From: Glaciecola sp964418575
GTDB lineage: Bacteria; Pseudomonadota; Gammaproteobacteria; Enterobacterales; Alteromonadaceae
DNA: 64,000 bases
Direction of reading: 5' to 3'
Assembly: GCA_964418575.1 (NCBI GenBank)
Contig: CAYQMI010000003.1
Span: forward strand, 1-64,000
This document shows, one piece after another, positions 43,810-52,754 of the stretch. The notes beneath the pieces are model-generated. The model was given only the letters and a program-made list of their open reading frames with translations, made no database searches and was not told the origin of the DNA. Each line of letters opens with the position of its first letter. Within the stretch, counting starts at the first letter, position 1. The position numbers and the translations under genes are program-made.

Positions 43810-43992
43810 TACATCTTTCCTTGTGAAGAATTGGTCAGTGCTCTAAATCTTATGCAGCAGGCTGTATGGTGTTTTTAGAACTCACACCTATCGTAATCTT
43901 CAAATGTGCAGTTTGCGTGCAGGCAGTGGACAAAAGCTTCGTATATTAGAGTAAGGGCTGGTGAGAAGGGAATTAGCATTTATAATGCAGTC

Positions 43993-45486
43993 ATGAATAT
44001 ATCTAAAAAACTATTTTTATCCCTTATTGGTCTCACCAGTATCATCTTGCTAGTACCATTGTTATTAGCGCGTTGGAGCTTTGCGCATGGCTTTTCTGAT
44101 TTTATTAGATCCCTAGAGCAACAGCGCTTGAGTCGGCTTGGCGATTCTGTAAGTCAGATTTATCAAGAGGCAGGTGGAAATTGGCAAGCGGCTTCCCTAT
44201 TAGAACTCGAACAAATGCTTAATAGAACCAATATGCATGGGCCTGATGTGGGGAGAGAACGCCTCCCAAGGCCAATTGATAAGCCTAAAAAAGACTACAC
44301 CCCAGGAAGAGCCGCAAATAAATACGGCGAAAATACAGAGCGAGAAGCTGAGCGCAACCCAAAAAGACCGCCGCCTCCGCCAAGATTCGTGGCATCAGCT
44401 AGTATTGTTACCGTGCTCTACGGGCTTGATGATAATAGAATCGCCGGACCTGATATTGAGGCAGTCCAAGGCATTGGAATGATTGTCACTGAATATACGG
44501 TGATGGCGGACGGAGAGGAAATCGCGCGTTTAAAGAGTTGGAATACCGAGCGCTTTGGTTCTAGCCTCGGCAGTGAGTTTAGGTCACAGCAAATCGCAGC
44601 CACCATATGGATTGGTTTAATATGCTTAATGTTGGCAGGGGTGCTGTCATTTTATTGGTCTAAAGTCATCCTCAATCCTATTCAGTCTGTGATGCAGGGC
44701 ATTAAGCGCTTATCTAGTGGTAACTACAAAGACAGTATTCAGCACCAAAGAAAGGACGAGTTTGGGGCGCTAATCGACGACGTAAATGCCTTAGCCCATA
44801 CGCTTGAGCAGACAAAATCAGCAAAAAGCCGTTGGTTTGCCGATATTTCTCATGAGCTACGCACTCCTCTTTCTGTTCTATTGGGCGAAATTGAAGCGAT
44901 GCAGGCCGGCATTCGGCCGATGAACGAGCAAAACATGCGCTCACTCGAACAAGAGGCGCTCTTGCTGAAGCGACTCGTAGACGATTTATTCCAACTCTCT
45001 GTATCGGATATTGGGGCCTTACGATATGAATTTCAGGCTTTTGATATATCAGCTCTCGCTACCCGATATTGTGAAAGTACGCAAGCCAGCGCTCAACGAG
45101 CTAATATCAGTTTCAGCTGCCATATTGATGAGGGGCTTATATTCAGAGGTGACGAAAATCGTATCTCGCAGTTAATGAGCAACCTATTAAATAATTCGGT
45201 GAAGTATACTGATATTGGCGGAATAATTCGTTTTAGTGTTAAAAAGCAAAGTAAACATATTCTAATCTTGCTTGAAGATTCAGCGCCAAGTGTCAGCTTA
45301 GAGGTGTGTCAATTTTTGTTTGAACCTTTGTACCGAATCGAGAAATCGCGCAATAGGAATCAAGGTGGTGCGGGTCTGGGTTTAGCTATCTGTAAAAATA
45401 TCGTAAGTGCCCACAAAGGGAGCATTAGTGCGGCTCCTTCTGCACTAGGTGGTTTGCGCATAGAAGTGTTGCTACCTTTGCATTGA
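43993..45486 (+). CDS. BaeS-like membrane sensor histidine kinase
   Basis: A 497-residue kinase from ATG 43993; a longer frame from 43906 would put hydrophilic residues before the first helix. Helix 1 is at about 8-27, a 170-residue periplasmic region follows, helix 2 is at about 201-221, then HAMP, HisKA with H287 in FADISHELRTPLSV, and an ATPase domain with NLLNNSVKYTD and GGAGLGLAICKNIVSAHKG. The periplasmic part contains a highly charged, Pro-rich insert (about 85-131, including a PPPPP run), which is unusual for this family. The response regulator follows 94 nt downstream. Confidence 0.9.
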   Translation: MNISKKLFLSLIGLTSIILLVPLLLARWSFAHGFSDFIRSLEQQRLSRLGDSVSQIYQEAGGNWQAASLLELEQMLNRTNMHGPDVGRERLPRPIDKPKKDYTPGRAANKYGENTEREAERNPKRPPPPPRFVASASIVTVLYGLDDNRIAGPDIEAVQGIGMIVTEYTVMADGEEIARLKSWNTERFGSSLGSEFRSQQIAATIWIGLICLMLAGVLSFYWSKVILNPIQSVMQGIKRLSSGNYKDSIQHQRKDEFGALIDDVNALAHTLEQTKSAKSRWFADISHELRTPLSVLLGEIEAMQAGIRPMNEQNMRSLEQEALLLKRLVDDLFQLSVSDIGALRYEFQAFDISALATRYCESTQASAQRANISFSCHIDEGLIFRGDENRISQLMSNLLNNSVKYTDIGGIIRFSVKKQSKHILILLEDSAPSVSLEVCQFLFEPLYRIEKSRNRNQGGAGLGLAICKNIVSAHKGSISAAPSALGGLRIEVLLPLH

Positions 45487-45580
45487 ACACAACAGGTTAA
45501 AGCAACGAGTATGCTTAAGTAAATCTGGGTTAGCTAAAAGACTATAGATAGTCAACAGTGAATAAAATAACGGGCAAAAA

Positions 45581-46273
45581 ATGAAGCAAACACGAACGAT
45601 ATTAATTGTAGAAGATGAGATAAAAATCGCGCAAGTGCTCGCTGATTTTCTGACTGCTGATGGCTTTAAAACGCATATGGTTCATGACGGTAATGAGGTT
45701 ATTGAATATGTAAAAAGCTCACCACCGGACTTGATAATACTGGATCTTATGTTACCTAACAAAGACGGCCTCACACTTTGCAAGGAAATTCGTCAGTTCT
45801 CGGAGTTGCCCATACTAATGCTGACTGCCAGAGTTGATGAAATAGACCGCCTGATGGGACTGGGCTTTGGTGCAGATGATTATGTGTGCAAGCCATTTTC
45901 ATCGCGAGAAGTGGTAGCAAGAGTACATGCAATCTTAAAACGCTTTAGTAAAAGTGAAGTGAATGCAGAGGCTAAGGAAGTCCCTTTAAATTATTTATCA
46001 ATCAGCTTGGATGAGCAAAAATTCTTATGTTTGGTTAACACACAGAAAGTCGACTTGACGCCTGTTGAGTTTAACTTATTGAGAGCACTTATAAGCAGAC
46101 CCGGTCGAGTATTCTCGCGCACAGTGCTAATGGAAAATAGTTACAATGATTCGCGAATTGTTAGCAACCGCACTATCGACAGCCACATGAAAAACCTACG
46201 CGCCAAAATCAATGAGCACGATGACCGAGACTTAATCCATACTATTTATGGTGTTGGATATAAGCTTGAGTAG
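45581..46273 (+). CDS. OmpR/BaeR-like response regulator
   Basis: A 230-residue regulator. The receiver domain shows VEDEIKIAQVLADFL, the acceptor motif LDLMLPNKDG and ADDYVCKPF. The C-terminal winged helix includes LTPVEFNLLRALISRPGRVFSR and RTIDSHMKNLRAKI. The order, kinase first and regulator second, matches BaeS-BaeR. Its nearest candidate targets are the divergent secreted protein/lipoprotein genes and its own operon. Confidence 0.93.
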   Translation: MKQTRTILIVEDEIKIAQVLADFLTADGFKTHMVHDGNEVIEYVKSSPPDLIILDLMLPNKDGLTLCKEIRQFSELPILMLTARVDEIDRLMGLGFGADDYVCKPFSSREVVARVHAILKRFSKSEVNAEAKEVPLNYLSISLDEQKFLCLVNTQKVDLTPVEFNLLRALISRPGRVFSRTVLMENSYNDSRIVSNRTIDSHMKNLRAKINEHDDRDLIHTIYGVGYKLE

Positions 46274-46361
46274 AGCACTTTAAAACTGCTGAACATTTTA
46301 GCATCTCGGTGTTATGCTTTCTGCGTATTGTCAATTGTGCGCTATAAAGACGAGGGATATA

Positions 46362-47192
46362 TTAATGCTCAGCCAAAATCAAAAAGACGCATATCAAGAG
46401 CAAGGCTATTTAGTGTTAAATAGACTTTTTAGCCAGCAACAGATGGACACTCTGCGTCAGTCGGCGCTAGACATAGTAGATAATTTTGATCCAGACTCAA
46501 CGCGTTCTATTTTTTCCACTGACAATGCAGATACCAACCGCGATGACTATTTTTTAGATTCAGGTGATAAGATCCGCTGCTTTTTTGAAGAGGAAGCTTT
46601 TTCCGCCAGTGGCGAGCTGAAGCAAGATAAGTCCCTGAGCATAAATAAAATCGGTCATGCTTTGCATAAACTTTCTCCTGAGTTTAAAAATTTCAGTCAT
46701 TCCAAGGTAGTTGCTGATATTGCGAAAGACTTAGGCGTGTCATCCCCTGAGATACGCCAGTCCATGTATATTTTTAAGCAGCCTAAAATAGGCGGGGCGA
46801 TACGCTGGCATCAGGATGCGACTTATTTTTATACCACGCCTCTATCGGTAGTCACTTTTTGGCTTGCGATTGAGGATGCCACAAATGAAAACGGCTGCTT
46901 GCAAATCGATAAAGAGGGCGCTAATTACCCCTTAAAAGAGCAGTTTAAACGCTACGCGAACAACAACACTCAACTCGAGCAACTAAATGAGATTGAGTGG
47001 CCAAGTAACGACCGTGCTATGGCCTTAGAGGTCAAAGCTGGATCACTGGTCGTATTTAACGGTGTATTGCCTCACTTTAGCGATTCAAATCGCTCCAATA
47101 AGTCACGTCACGCATTTACTTTGCATATCACGAGTGCAGAGGCCTATTATGATGAGCTTAATTGGTTACAAGCAGCTCCATCGCCAATCTAA
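46362..47192 (+). CDS. Phytanoyl-CoA dioxygenase (PhyH) family protein, second copy
   Basis: A 276-residue Fe(II)/2-oxoglutarate oxygenase. It starts at ATG 46362 to give the typical PhyH N-terminus (KDAYQEQGYLVLNRLFS). The HxD motif is in IRWHQDATYF, the distal His in NGVLPHFSDSN, and the 2-oxoglutarate Arg in KSRHAFTLH. The sequence is clearly different from the PhyH protein at 32903, so this is not a recent duplicate. It converges with the patatin gene 8 nt away. The substrate is unknown. Confidence 0.88.
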   Translation, partial: LMLSQNQKDAYQEQGYLVLNRLFSQQQMDTLRQSALDIVDNFDPDSTRSIFSTDNADTNRDDYFLDSGDKIRCFFEEEAFSASGELKQDKSLSINKIGHALHKLSPEFKNFSHSKVVADIAKDLGVSSPEIRQSMYIFKQPKIGGAIRWHQDATYFYTTPLSVVTFWLAIEDATNENGCLQIDKEGANYPLKEQFKRYANNNTQLEQLNEIEWPSNDRAMALEVKAGSLVVFNGVLPHFSDSNRSNKSRHAFTLHITSAEAYYDELNWLQAAPSPI

Positions 47193-47200
47193 ATCTTCTT

Positions 47201-48412
47201 TTATTCATACGACAAGTCAATAATTGACGCAGCTGGCCGAGGGGCTTTAGTTTGCCAAGTATCGGGGTTTGCGCCCATTTGTTCGCCTAACTCTACCAAT
47301 CGCTGCATTATGTCCTTATCAAAAATGTTTGAGCTTAAGGTCATCTCAAAATCTTGAGGGATGGCGACAAAACGCATTTCAACATCAAGTTCAGGTCGCT
47401 GGTTGGCCGCTTTAGTAAAGGTCTCTGCACTTTGGATGGTCTGCAGTATTGAGCTATGTAGTAAAGAACGAATGCTTCTTTTTGTAATTTCTGACCAAGT
47501 TGGGCTTATTGCATCAGGGTCGAGTTCTAGTTTGTTGTTGATTATCAGCCAAATTCTTACTTTTAAAGGCTTATCTACGCTTACGTAATTAAAATGCGCA
47601 TCTTGATTATATAACCATGTGAGGTCGTCTATGCCTGTTAGCATTTGCATAGATGCGCCGCCATCAACGTATAAATAGTCGTTAATTTCGACAGGAGAAA
47701 ATGCGCCTGGAATAGCAGATGAGGCAATTAGACGGGTCGTTATATCTTCTTTTGCTTTTGCCACAACAGGGTGGGTAGCAAAATCGGATAAGTCCCAAGC
47801 TCGCATCACGCCGTAATCGAGGTTTGTAGCGCCCACTAATAAAACCTTATTCTGTTTAGCCTTTTGCGCAATTTCACTTACATAATTGTTGGTGATGCTG
47901 TTACGTATTTGTTGATGTAACTTTGTCGTGTCAAAGTAAGGGGCGTTGCCCGCCAAGAATGCCAGTAGCATGCGCTTGCTAACTATGTCCTCGCTAGGAT
48001 TTCGATAAATTTCAACGATATCGCTGTACGCTTCCTCTGTGCCAACGAATGCAAAGGGCGCAATTAGTGCACCTGCGCTTATGCCGGTGACGCTATCAAA
48101 GTGCGGCCGCTGGTGCTCACCCTCTTGTACCTTTCCCCAACCTTTCAAAAAACCAGCGCCAAAAGCGCCACGCTCGCCGCCGCCAGAGAGCACGAGCACG
48201 TCGTAACTTTGCTCTTCACCTTGAGGATTAAGATATTCTTGTCGAAGCCGTTTTGCGCTTTTGTTTGAGATTTGCTCAAGTTCTTTTTGGTAACTCAGGG
48301 CAAACTCAGCTTTGCTATTCACAATGTCTGTTTGACTTAAGGTTCTAGTGGGTGACGCACAAGCAGCTAAAAGGCTAATTGCGAGCAGTAGGAGGACTAA
48401 ACGATTATTCAT
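47201..48412 (-). CDS. Patatin-like phospholipase lipoprotein
   Basis: A 403-residue lipid hydrolase. The N-terminal lipoprotein signal ends in LLAAC. The oxyanion-hole block is LSGGGERGAFGAGFLKGW, the catalytic Ser lies in GISAGAL and the catalytic Asp in VDGGAS. This Ser-Asp dyad is complete. A short coiled N-terminal segment precedes the fold. It is probably attached to the envelope and acts on phospholipids. It has no operon partner. Confidence 0.9.
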   Translation of the reverse strand: MNNRLVLLLLAISLLAACASPTRTLSQTDIVNSKAEFALSYQKELEQISNKSAKRLRQEYLNPQGEEQSYDVLVLSGGGERGAFGAGFLKGWGKVQEGEHQRPHFDSVTGISAGALIAPFAFVGTEEAYSDIVEIYRNPSEDIVSKRMLLAFLAGNAPYFDTTKLHQQIRNSITNNYVSEIAQKAKQNKVLLVGATNLDYGVMRAWDLSDFATHPVVAKAKEDITTRLIASSAIPGAFSPVEINDYLYVDGGASMQMLTGIDDLTWLYNQDAHFNYVSVDKPLKVRIWLIINNKLELDPDAISPTWSEITKRSIRSLLHSSILQTIQSAETFTKAANQRPELDVEMRFVAIPQDFEMTLSSNIFDKDIMQRLVELGEQMGANPDTWQTKAPRPAASIIDLSYE

Positions 48413-48604
48413 GCGGTCTCAAGGCTAAGTTCTATGATTCACGTTCTATTGTTGAGTAATTTATCGTTGATTTAGCATTTAAAGTCAAACTTGCCGCGTA
48501 TATACCTTTGAATATGCAAAAAGTTGCTGTAAAAACATCAGCCTAGACAAGGTAAGTGTGTCTGAGTATGCTTTTACAACGATGTAACGAAAAATGATCT
48601 TAGC

Positions 48605-49312
48605 ATGAGCGACTCGAAATCTAATCCTGACCTTCAATATCTCTGGCCCACGCCATTTTTACGAACAATATTTCCTGATCATCAAAACGTAAATAAAGCC
48701 TTAGCTAAACTATTTATCGAACATCGAAAACGCTCTGACAAATTAAACGCGCCAGTTTATTCCAGTACTGATGATTTATTGATGCGCTATAACGATCCTG
48801 ATTTAAATGCTTTGTTCACCTTTATTTCTGATCAGCTATTTAAAATGTCTACCGAGGTTAATGCCAAGCTTTGGCAATACAGCCGCTCTACCAAGCTGCA
48901 GATGAATGTTGTTGGCGCGTGGTTTCAAATTCAAAATGGGCACGGTTTTCATGAGACTCACAACCATGGAAACTGCGCTTGGTCAGGGGTGTACTACGTA
49001 CAGGTCGATGACGAAAAGTCTCGAGTAGAAAACAAAGAACTCGGTGAAATGAATGGGGTAACCCGGTTTTATGGTCAACATATGGACGTTTGCGGCGGTG
49101 GATATATGGATTCAGGGAATTTATATTTACAAGATAATAGTTTTGATTCGCCGCCAGAGGAGGGAGTATTGTGCATTTTCCCATCCCATTTAAAGCATAT
49201 GGCGATGCCGTACATTGGTAAAAAAGACCGGATTATCGTGTCGTTTAATATTCAGGTGCATGGTGACCAAGGTGACGGGCTGTTTGACTATAGCTTTACA
49301 AATAAAATATAG
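48605..49312 (+). CDS. Putative 2OG-Fe(II) oxygenase (TIGR02466-type)
   Basis: A 235-residue protein. The family pattern is seen in LWPTPFLRT at the N-terminus, HETHNHGNCAWSGVYYV in the middle (metal-binding His residues) and FPSHLKHMAMPY with RIIVSFNIQ at the C-terminus. TIGR02466 proteins are uncharacterised and common in marine bacteria and phages. It is the third oxygenase of this general type in the window. It converges with the end of the cox operon. Confidence 0.83.
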   Translation: MSDSKSNPDLQYLWPTPFLRTIFPDHQNVNKALAKLFIEHRKRSDKLNAPVYSSTDDLLMRYNDPDLNALFTFISDQLFKMSTEVNAKLWQYSRSTKLQMNVVGAWFQIQNGHGFHETHNHGNCAWSGVYYVQVDDEKSRVENKELGEMNGVTRFYGQHMDVCGGGYMDSGNLYLQDNSFDSPPEEGVLCIFPSHLKHMAMPYIGKKDRIIVSFNIQVHGDQGDGLFDYSFTNKI

Positions 49313-49324
49313 CTGAGCAAAGCG

Positions 49325-49525
49325 CTAACGCTCAGAAGCTCTTTGGTTTTGTGCTTGGCAGCGATATATATCTTGTAATAGCTGCGCTGCAAACGCACAG
49401 CCTTCACAACACATGCTATGGTTTTGATTATTGATAAGCAGTATTCTTGCAGGCTCACCACGATTCACCTGTTTGCAATGCGCACATTCATAGTTTAGAG
49501 ATTCTCTTAAGGCGGCACTATGCAT
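49325..49525 (-). CDS. Six-cysteine protein resembling the metal-binding domain of Cu-ATPases
   Basis: A 66-residue protein at the end of the cox operon. The ATG at 49525 follows GGAGGA by 5 nt and overlaps the sufU stop by 8 nt; a longer reading to 49549 is less likely. Cysteines are C14 and C17 (CAHC), C39, C40 and C43 (MCCEGC), and C56. CxxC followed by MCCxGC matches the ATPase-cat_bd domain (PF12156), usually the N-terminal part of CcoI/CopA-type copper ATPases, but here it stands alone. By context it may bring copper to CO dehydrogenase; this is inference. Confidence 0.72.
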   Translation of the reverse strand: MHSAALRESLNYECAHCKQVNRGEPARILLINNQNHSMCCEGCAFAAQLLQDIYRCQAQNQRASER

Positions 49526-49943
49526 GGCATTCCTCCAAGCCCTCAGCAAAGGCTCGCCAACACAACATAAGGCATTTTTTTCGCACAGGGTGATGCCTTA
49601 CCGCATCGAGAGCGGCTAGGGTTTCTGGTATGTATTCACGCTCGCCCGCAATCCACTGATGCACATCGTGGCTAAGTGCATCGGCATCGCTGACATTCAA
49701 ACCTTGCAAGGCTTCGGTCATCATTGATGCAGAGGCGATGCATACCGAACAACCTCGCCCTCTAAATTCAATGCGCTGGATGGCATTTTCAACCACATTA
49801 AAGCCTATTTCGATGTCGTCACCGCAGCTTGGGTTAGAGCCGCGTTTTATAAATTGCATGTGGCTCAAATCACCCGCAGCTTTATTTCTTGGCCGCTTAA
49901 AGTGCTCAAGTAACTGCGCTTTATAAAGCTGAGTATCTGACAT
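49518..49943 (-). CDS. sufU: SufU-type sulfur-transfer / Fe-S scaffold protein
   Basis: A 141-residue IscU-fold protein of the SufU subtype. The zinc/sulfur-acceptor Cys positions are C40 (NPSCGDD), C65 and C68 (GRGCSVCIAS) and C124 (RKKCLMLCW). It has the SufU-specific segment before the last Cys (ALDAVRHHPVRKKC). SufU takes persulfide from SufS. Its stop-start overlap of 1 nt with sufS makes the two a pair. In gammaproteobacteria the usual SUF system uses SufE, so a SufU inside a CO-dehydrogenase operon is notable. Confidence 0.88.
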   Translation of the reverse strand: MSDTQLYKAQLLEHFKRPRNKAAGDLSHMQFIKRGSNPSCGDDIEIGFNVVENAIQRIEFRGRGCSVCIASASMMTEALQGLNVSDADALSHDVHQWIAGEREYIPETLAALDAVRHHPVRKKCLMLCWRAFAEGLEECHA

Positions 49944-51238
49944 TATGCAAATACCTCTTCGGCATATTCGAGGGCTTTTACCGCCGCATGGATGTCTTGT
50001 TCCGTGTTGTAAGCGGTAACGCTAATACGCAAGGTTGAGCTTATATCTAATTGCCTTAATAAAGGCTGCGCGCAATGATGCCCAGCTCGTACGGCAATAT
50101 TTGCATCACCTAAAATTTGGGCTAGGTCGTGAGCGTGGATAATATCGTGATAAAAACTCACGATGCCCGACGATAGGTGCGTTTTAGGCGTGACTATGTG
50201 CAAATGAGACCGTAGCTTTTTGTTTGTCGTCAACTGTTTGTAGAGCAAGGTAGAAAGGTGTTGGTTATGCGCTTTGATATTGTATTGTCCGAGCGTTTCA
50301 ACAAAGTCGCAGGCCGCGGCAAAGCCTACCGCGCCAATTAAATTAGGAGAGCCAGCCTCAAAGCAATGCGGCGCTTCGCTAAAGCTGGTATCTCCAATAC
50401 TATCGCCTACAAAATCTACCATGCCTCCGCCTAGGCGGGCTGCTTGCATTTGCTTAATTCTCTCTGGTGCGATGTACAATAAACCAATGCCTGTAGGTCC
50501 AAACATCTTATGCGCCGAAAATGCCAGAAAGTCGCAGCCGAGAGTCGCTACATCGAGTTTTTGACTGCAAATTGCTTGGGCTGCATCTACTAAAACAGGG
50601 ATATCATAACCCTTAGCTTTGCTACAAATATTTTGAATATTGTTAGTTACGCCCAACACGTTGGATGTATAACAAAGCGCAATCATTGCGGTATTTTCTG
50701 AAAATAAATCAGGGCAGTTGTCAATGTTGAGCTCAGAGTGCTCATCAAGCTCTATTATTCTTAGATTTGCGCCAGATTTATCACAAACTGCCTGCCAAGG
50801 TAAAAAGTTAGCATGATGCTCCATGCGTGTAACCCATACATTTTGTCCGGCTTTCAAACGCGGCAATAAAAAGCCCTGCGCTACTTGGTTAATGCTATCT
50901 GTGGCACCGCTGGTGAATATACAAGAGCTTGAATTAGCCGCGCCAATAAATGACTGCAGTTTGGCGCGAGCTTGTTCGTAGTGATTGCTGCTTTGTTCGG
51001 CTAAGGCATAAAAGCCGCGATGAACTGGACTATGAAAGACACGCATGGCTTGGTCCATAGTTTTGATAACGGACTCCGGTTTTTGCGTGGTCGCAGCGTT
51101 GTCTAGGTAGCTTAAATCTTTACTAAAGGTATTATCGAAAAATATCGGAAACTGCGCTTTCACCGCTTGAGGGTTTAAGCGTTTATCGCATAAGTCTGTT
51201 GTGCGCTCTTTGTTTAAAATCGCATCTTCAGACATCAT
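49943..51238 (-). CDS. sufS: SufS-type cysteine desulfurase
   Basis: A 431-residue PLP enzyme that mobilises sulfur from cysteine as persulfide. The PLP Lys is in FSAHKMFGPTGIG and the active Cys is C389 in RAGHHCAQPLL, in the short group II loop typical of SufS/CsdA. It begins 3 nt after the XdhC-like coxI gene and overlaps sufU by 1 nt. Its place in the cox operon, with no sufBCD near, suggests that sulfur goes to the Mo-Cu-S site of CO dehydrogenase or its iron-sulfur clusters. Confidence 0.93.
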   Translation of the reverse strand: MMSEDAILNKERTTDLCDKRLNPQAVKAQFPIFFDNTFSKDLSYLDNAATTQKPESVIKTMDQAMRVFHSPVHRGFYALAEQSSNHYEQARAKLQSFIGAANSSSCIFTSGATDSINQVAQGFLLPRLKAGQNVWVTRMEHHANFLPWQAVCDKSGANLRIIELDEHSELNIDNCPDLFSENTAMIALCYTSNVLGVTNNIQNICSKAKGYDIPVLVDAAQAICSQKLDVATLGCDFLAFSAHKMFGPTGIGLLYIAPERIKQMQAARLGGGMVDFVGDSIGDTSFSEAPHCFEAGSPNLIGAVGFAAACDFVETLGQYNIKAHNQHLSTLLYKQLTTNKKLRSHLHIVTPKTHLSSGIVSFYHDIIHAHDLAQILGDANIAVRAGHHCAQPLLRQLDISSTLRISVTAYNTEQDIHAAVKALEYAEEVFA

Positions 51239-51241
51239 AGT

Positions 51242-52075
51242 TTACTCGTTCACTGCGCGAGCGTGCGCTGCTATCTCAGCATCTTCAGCCACTAATTTAT
51301 CGCAATTTCTGATGCCGCTTCCACCACGGCGTAGCATAGTAATTTCACTCAAAATGCAAAGCGCTATTTCTTCTGGCGTTTTTGGACCTAAATCTAGTCC
51401 GGAGGGCGCAACCACTCGTTTAATGTCATCCTCTGAGATGTTTTCATCGCGTAAATAATCAAGCACCAAACGAGCACGTTTGCGACTGGCGATGAGGGCG
51501 ATGTATCCCGCGTTGCATTTAAGTGCCTGACGAATAGATTCGTGATCGCCTTTATGTTGAGTCGCAATAATTACATAATCATTTTGCTTTGGTTGAAGCT
51601 GAGTGTAGTCAAGGTCGTCGGTGATAATTTCAGCGGCCATTGGGAATTTGTCGCGAGTGGCGCCGTGATCGTTAACGACGACGCGGTAGCCTAGGGTATC
51701 TCCCATTGAGCAAATCACTTCAGCCACACGACCATGCCCCATTATCCACAAGCTTGGCTCAGGTAAAACTGGCTCTACGTACACTTTCATACCTCCTCCA
51801 CAGGGCATGCCTGCCCCGAGCATTTCGTCGTCTAGGTCGATATCCATCATGGCGGTTTTGTTATTTTGCATGCACTCTACAGCTTGCTCGCAGGTGCTTG
51901 ATTCGGCGCAGCCGCCGCCAATCCATCCCATTAACACTTTGCCATTTGCATCAATAATGGCTTTTGATGAGGTTTTAGCAGAAACAGAACCATAGGTGTC
52001 CACCACCGTGGCAATAGCAAAAGGCTGTTGTTTTTGTTGCAATTCATTCATTAAATGAAAAATACTTCTTGCCAT
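51242..52075 (-). CDS. coxI: XdhC/CoxI-family molybdoenzyme maturation protein
   Basis: A 277-residue protein of the XdhC/CoxI family. It has the N-terminal domain with GWIGGGCAESST and CGGGMKVYVEPV, and a C-terminal Rossmann-like domain with WIMGHGRVAEVI. Family members bind the molybdenum cofactor, help add the terminal sulfur and pass the cofactor to the enzyme. It is the second family member in this operon and differs clearly from the coxF-position protein. It is followed 3 nt later by sufS, so cofactor sulfuration is a natural role. The symbol is by position and family. Confidence 0.83.
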   Translation of the reverse strand: MARSIFHLMNELQQKQQPFAIATVVDTYGSVSAKTSSKAIIDANGKVLMGWIGGGCAESSTCEQAVECMQNNKTAMMDIDLDDEMLGAGMPCGGGMKVYVEPVLPEPSLWIMGHGRVAEVICSMGDTLGYRVVVNDHGATRDKFPMAAEIITDDLDYTQLQPKQNDYVIIATQHKGDHESIRQALKCNAGYIALIASRKRARLVLDYLRDENISEDDIKRVVAPSGLDLGPKTPEEIALCILSEITMLRRGGSGIRNCDKLVAEDAEIAAHARAVNE

Positions 52076-52115
52076 TGTTCACTCTCTTTGTGCTGTTTGT
52101 TTAGCTTGCTCTGTT

Positions 52116-52754
52116 TTAAGCTTCTGTTGTTAGGTTTTGTTTGTTGAGGCGCAGTTTTAAAGCATCTAAAGCCTCTGGAGTATCCAAATCAAAAGTAACA
52201 TGATCATTTTCAGCGTAGAAGATACTTACCTCTTGGGGGTTCTTTTCAATCAACTTACGGCAGCCTAGATTTTTTTCGCCGCCTAGTATTGCCTCGCGTT
52301 GCGAATGACTCAAGATAATCGGATTACCCCGTGCCCCTTTGTACTTTGGCACTAATATTGATGTTTCGCAGTGATCAAATGCCTCATGTAAGGCCTGTAA
52401 ATCAGAGTGCTCTAAAAGTACCAAATCAGACAAACATATCATGATGCCGTCGCTCTTTTCATTGAGTGCTTTAATGCCAGTATGCACGGAAGTCATTTGA
52501 CCTTCGGCGTAATCATTGTTTATTACGATTTTAAGCGGTAAATCTATCAATTCTTTTCTAAGCAACTGTGCCTCGTGCCCTAGCACCACGACTAACTCAG
52601 CAAAGCCATAGCCCGCTAACAAATGTGCGGTTTTACGCACTAATGACTGCCCATTTATGTCAATCAATAGTTTATTTTGCTCACCCATTCTCGAAGATAG
52701 CCCCGCGGCTAATAAAACGCAGGATAGTTTTTTAGTGGGCTTGGTAGTTTTCAT
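52116..52754 (-). CDS. mocA: MocA-like molybdenum cofactor cytidylyltransferase
   Basis: A 212-residue nucleotidyltransferase. The N-terminal signature is LLAAGLSSRMGEQNKLL, followed by DLVLLEHSDLQAL and GARGNPIIL, the MocA/MobA-like family pattern. CO dehydrogenase uses molybdopterin cytosine dinucleotide, and MocA would attach CMP to the cofactor. The ATG at 52754 overlaps the coxF stop by 4 nt (ATGA); a start at 52769 is less likely. A guanylyl (MobA) specificity is not favoured because of the operon context. Confidence 0.85.
   Translation of the reverse strand: MKTTKPTKKLSCVLLAAGLSSRMGEQNKLLIDINGQSLVRKTAHLLAGYGFAELVVVLGHEAQLLRKELIDLPLKIVINNDYAEGQMTSVHTGIKALNEKSDGIMICLSDLVLLEHSDLQALHEAFDHCETSILVPKYKGARGNPIILSHSQREAILGGEKNLGCRKLIEKNPQEVSIFYAENDHVTFDLDTPEALDALKLRLNKQNLTTEA

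Noticed and set aside
49313..49335. CTGAGC/GCTCAG hairpin between the convergent oxygenase and cox operon ends
   Set aside because: Only 6 bp with no clear T-run on either strand.
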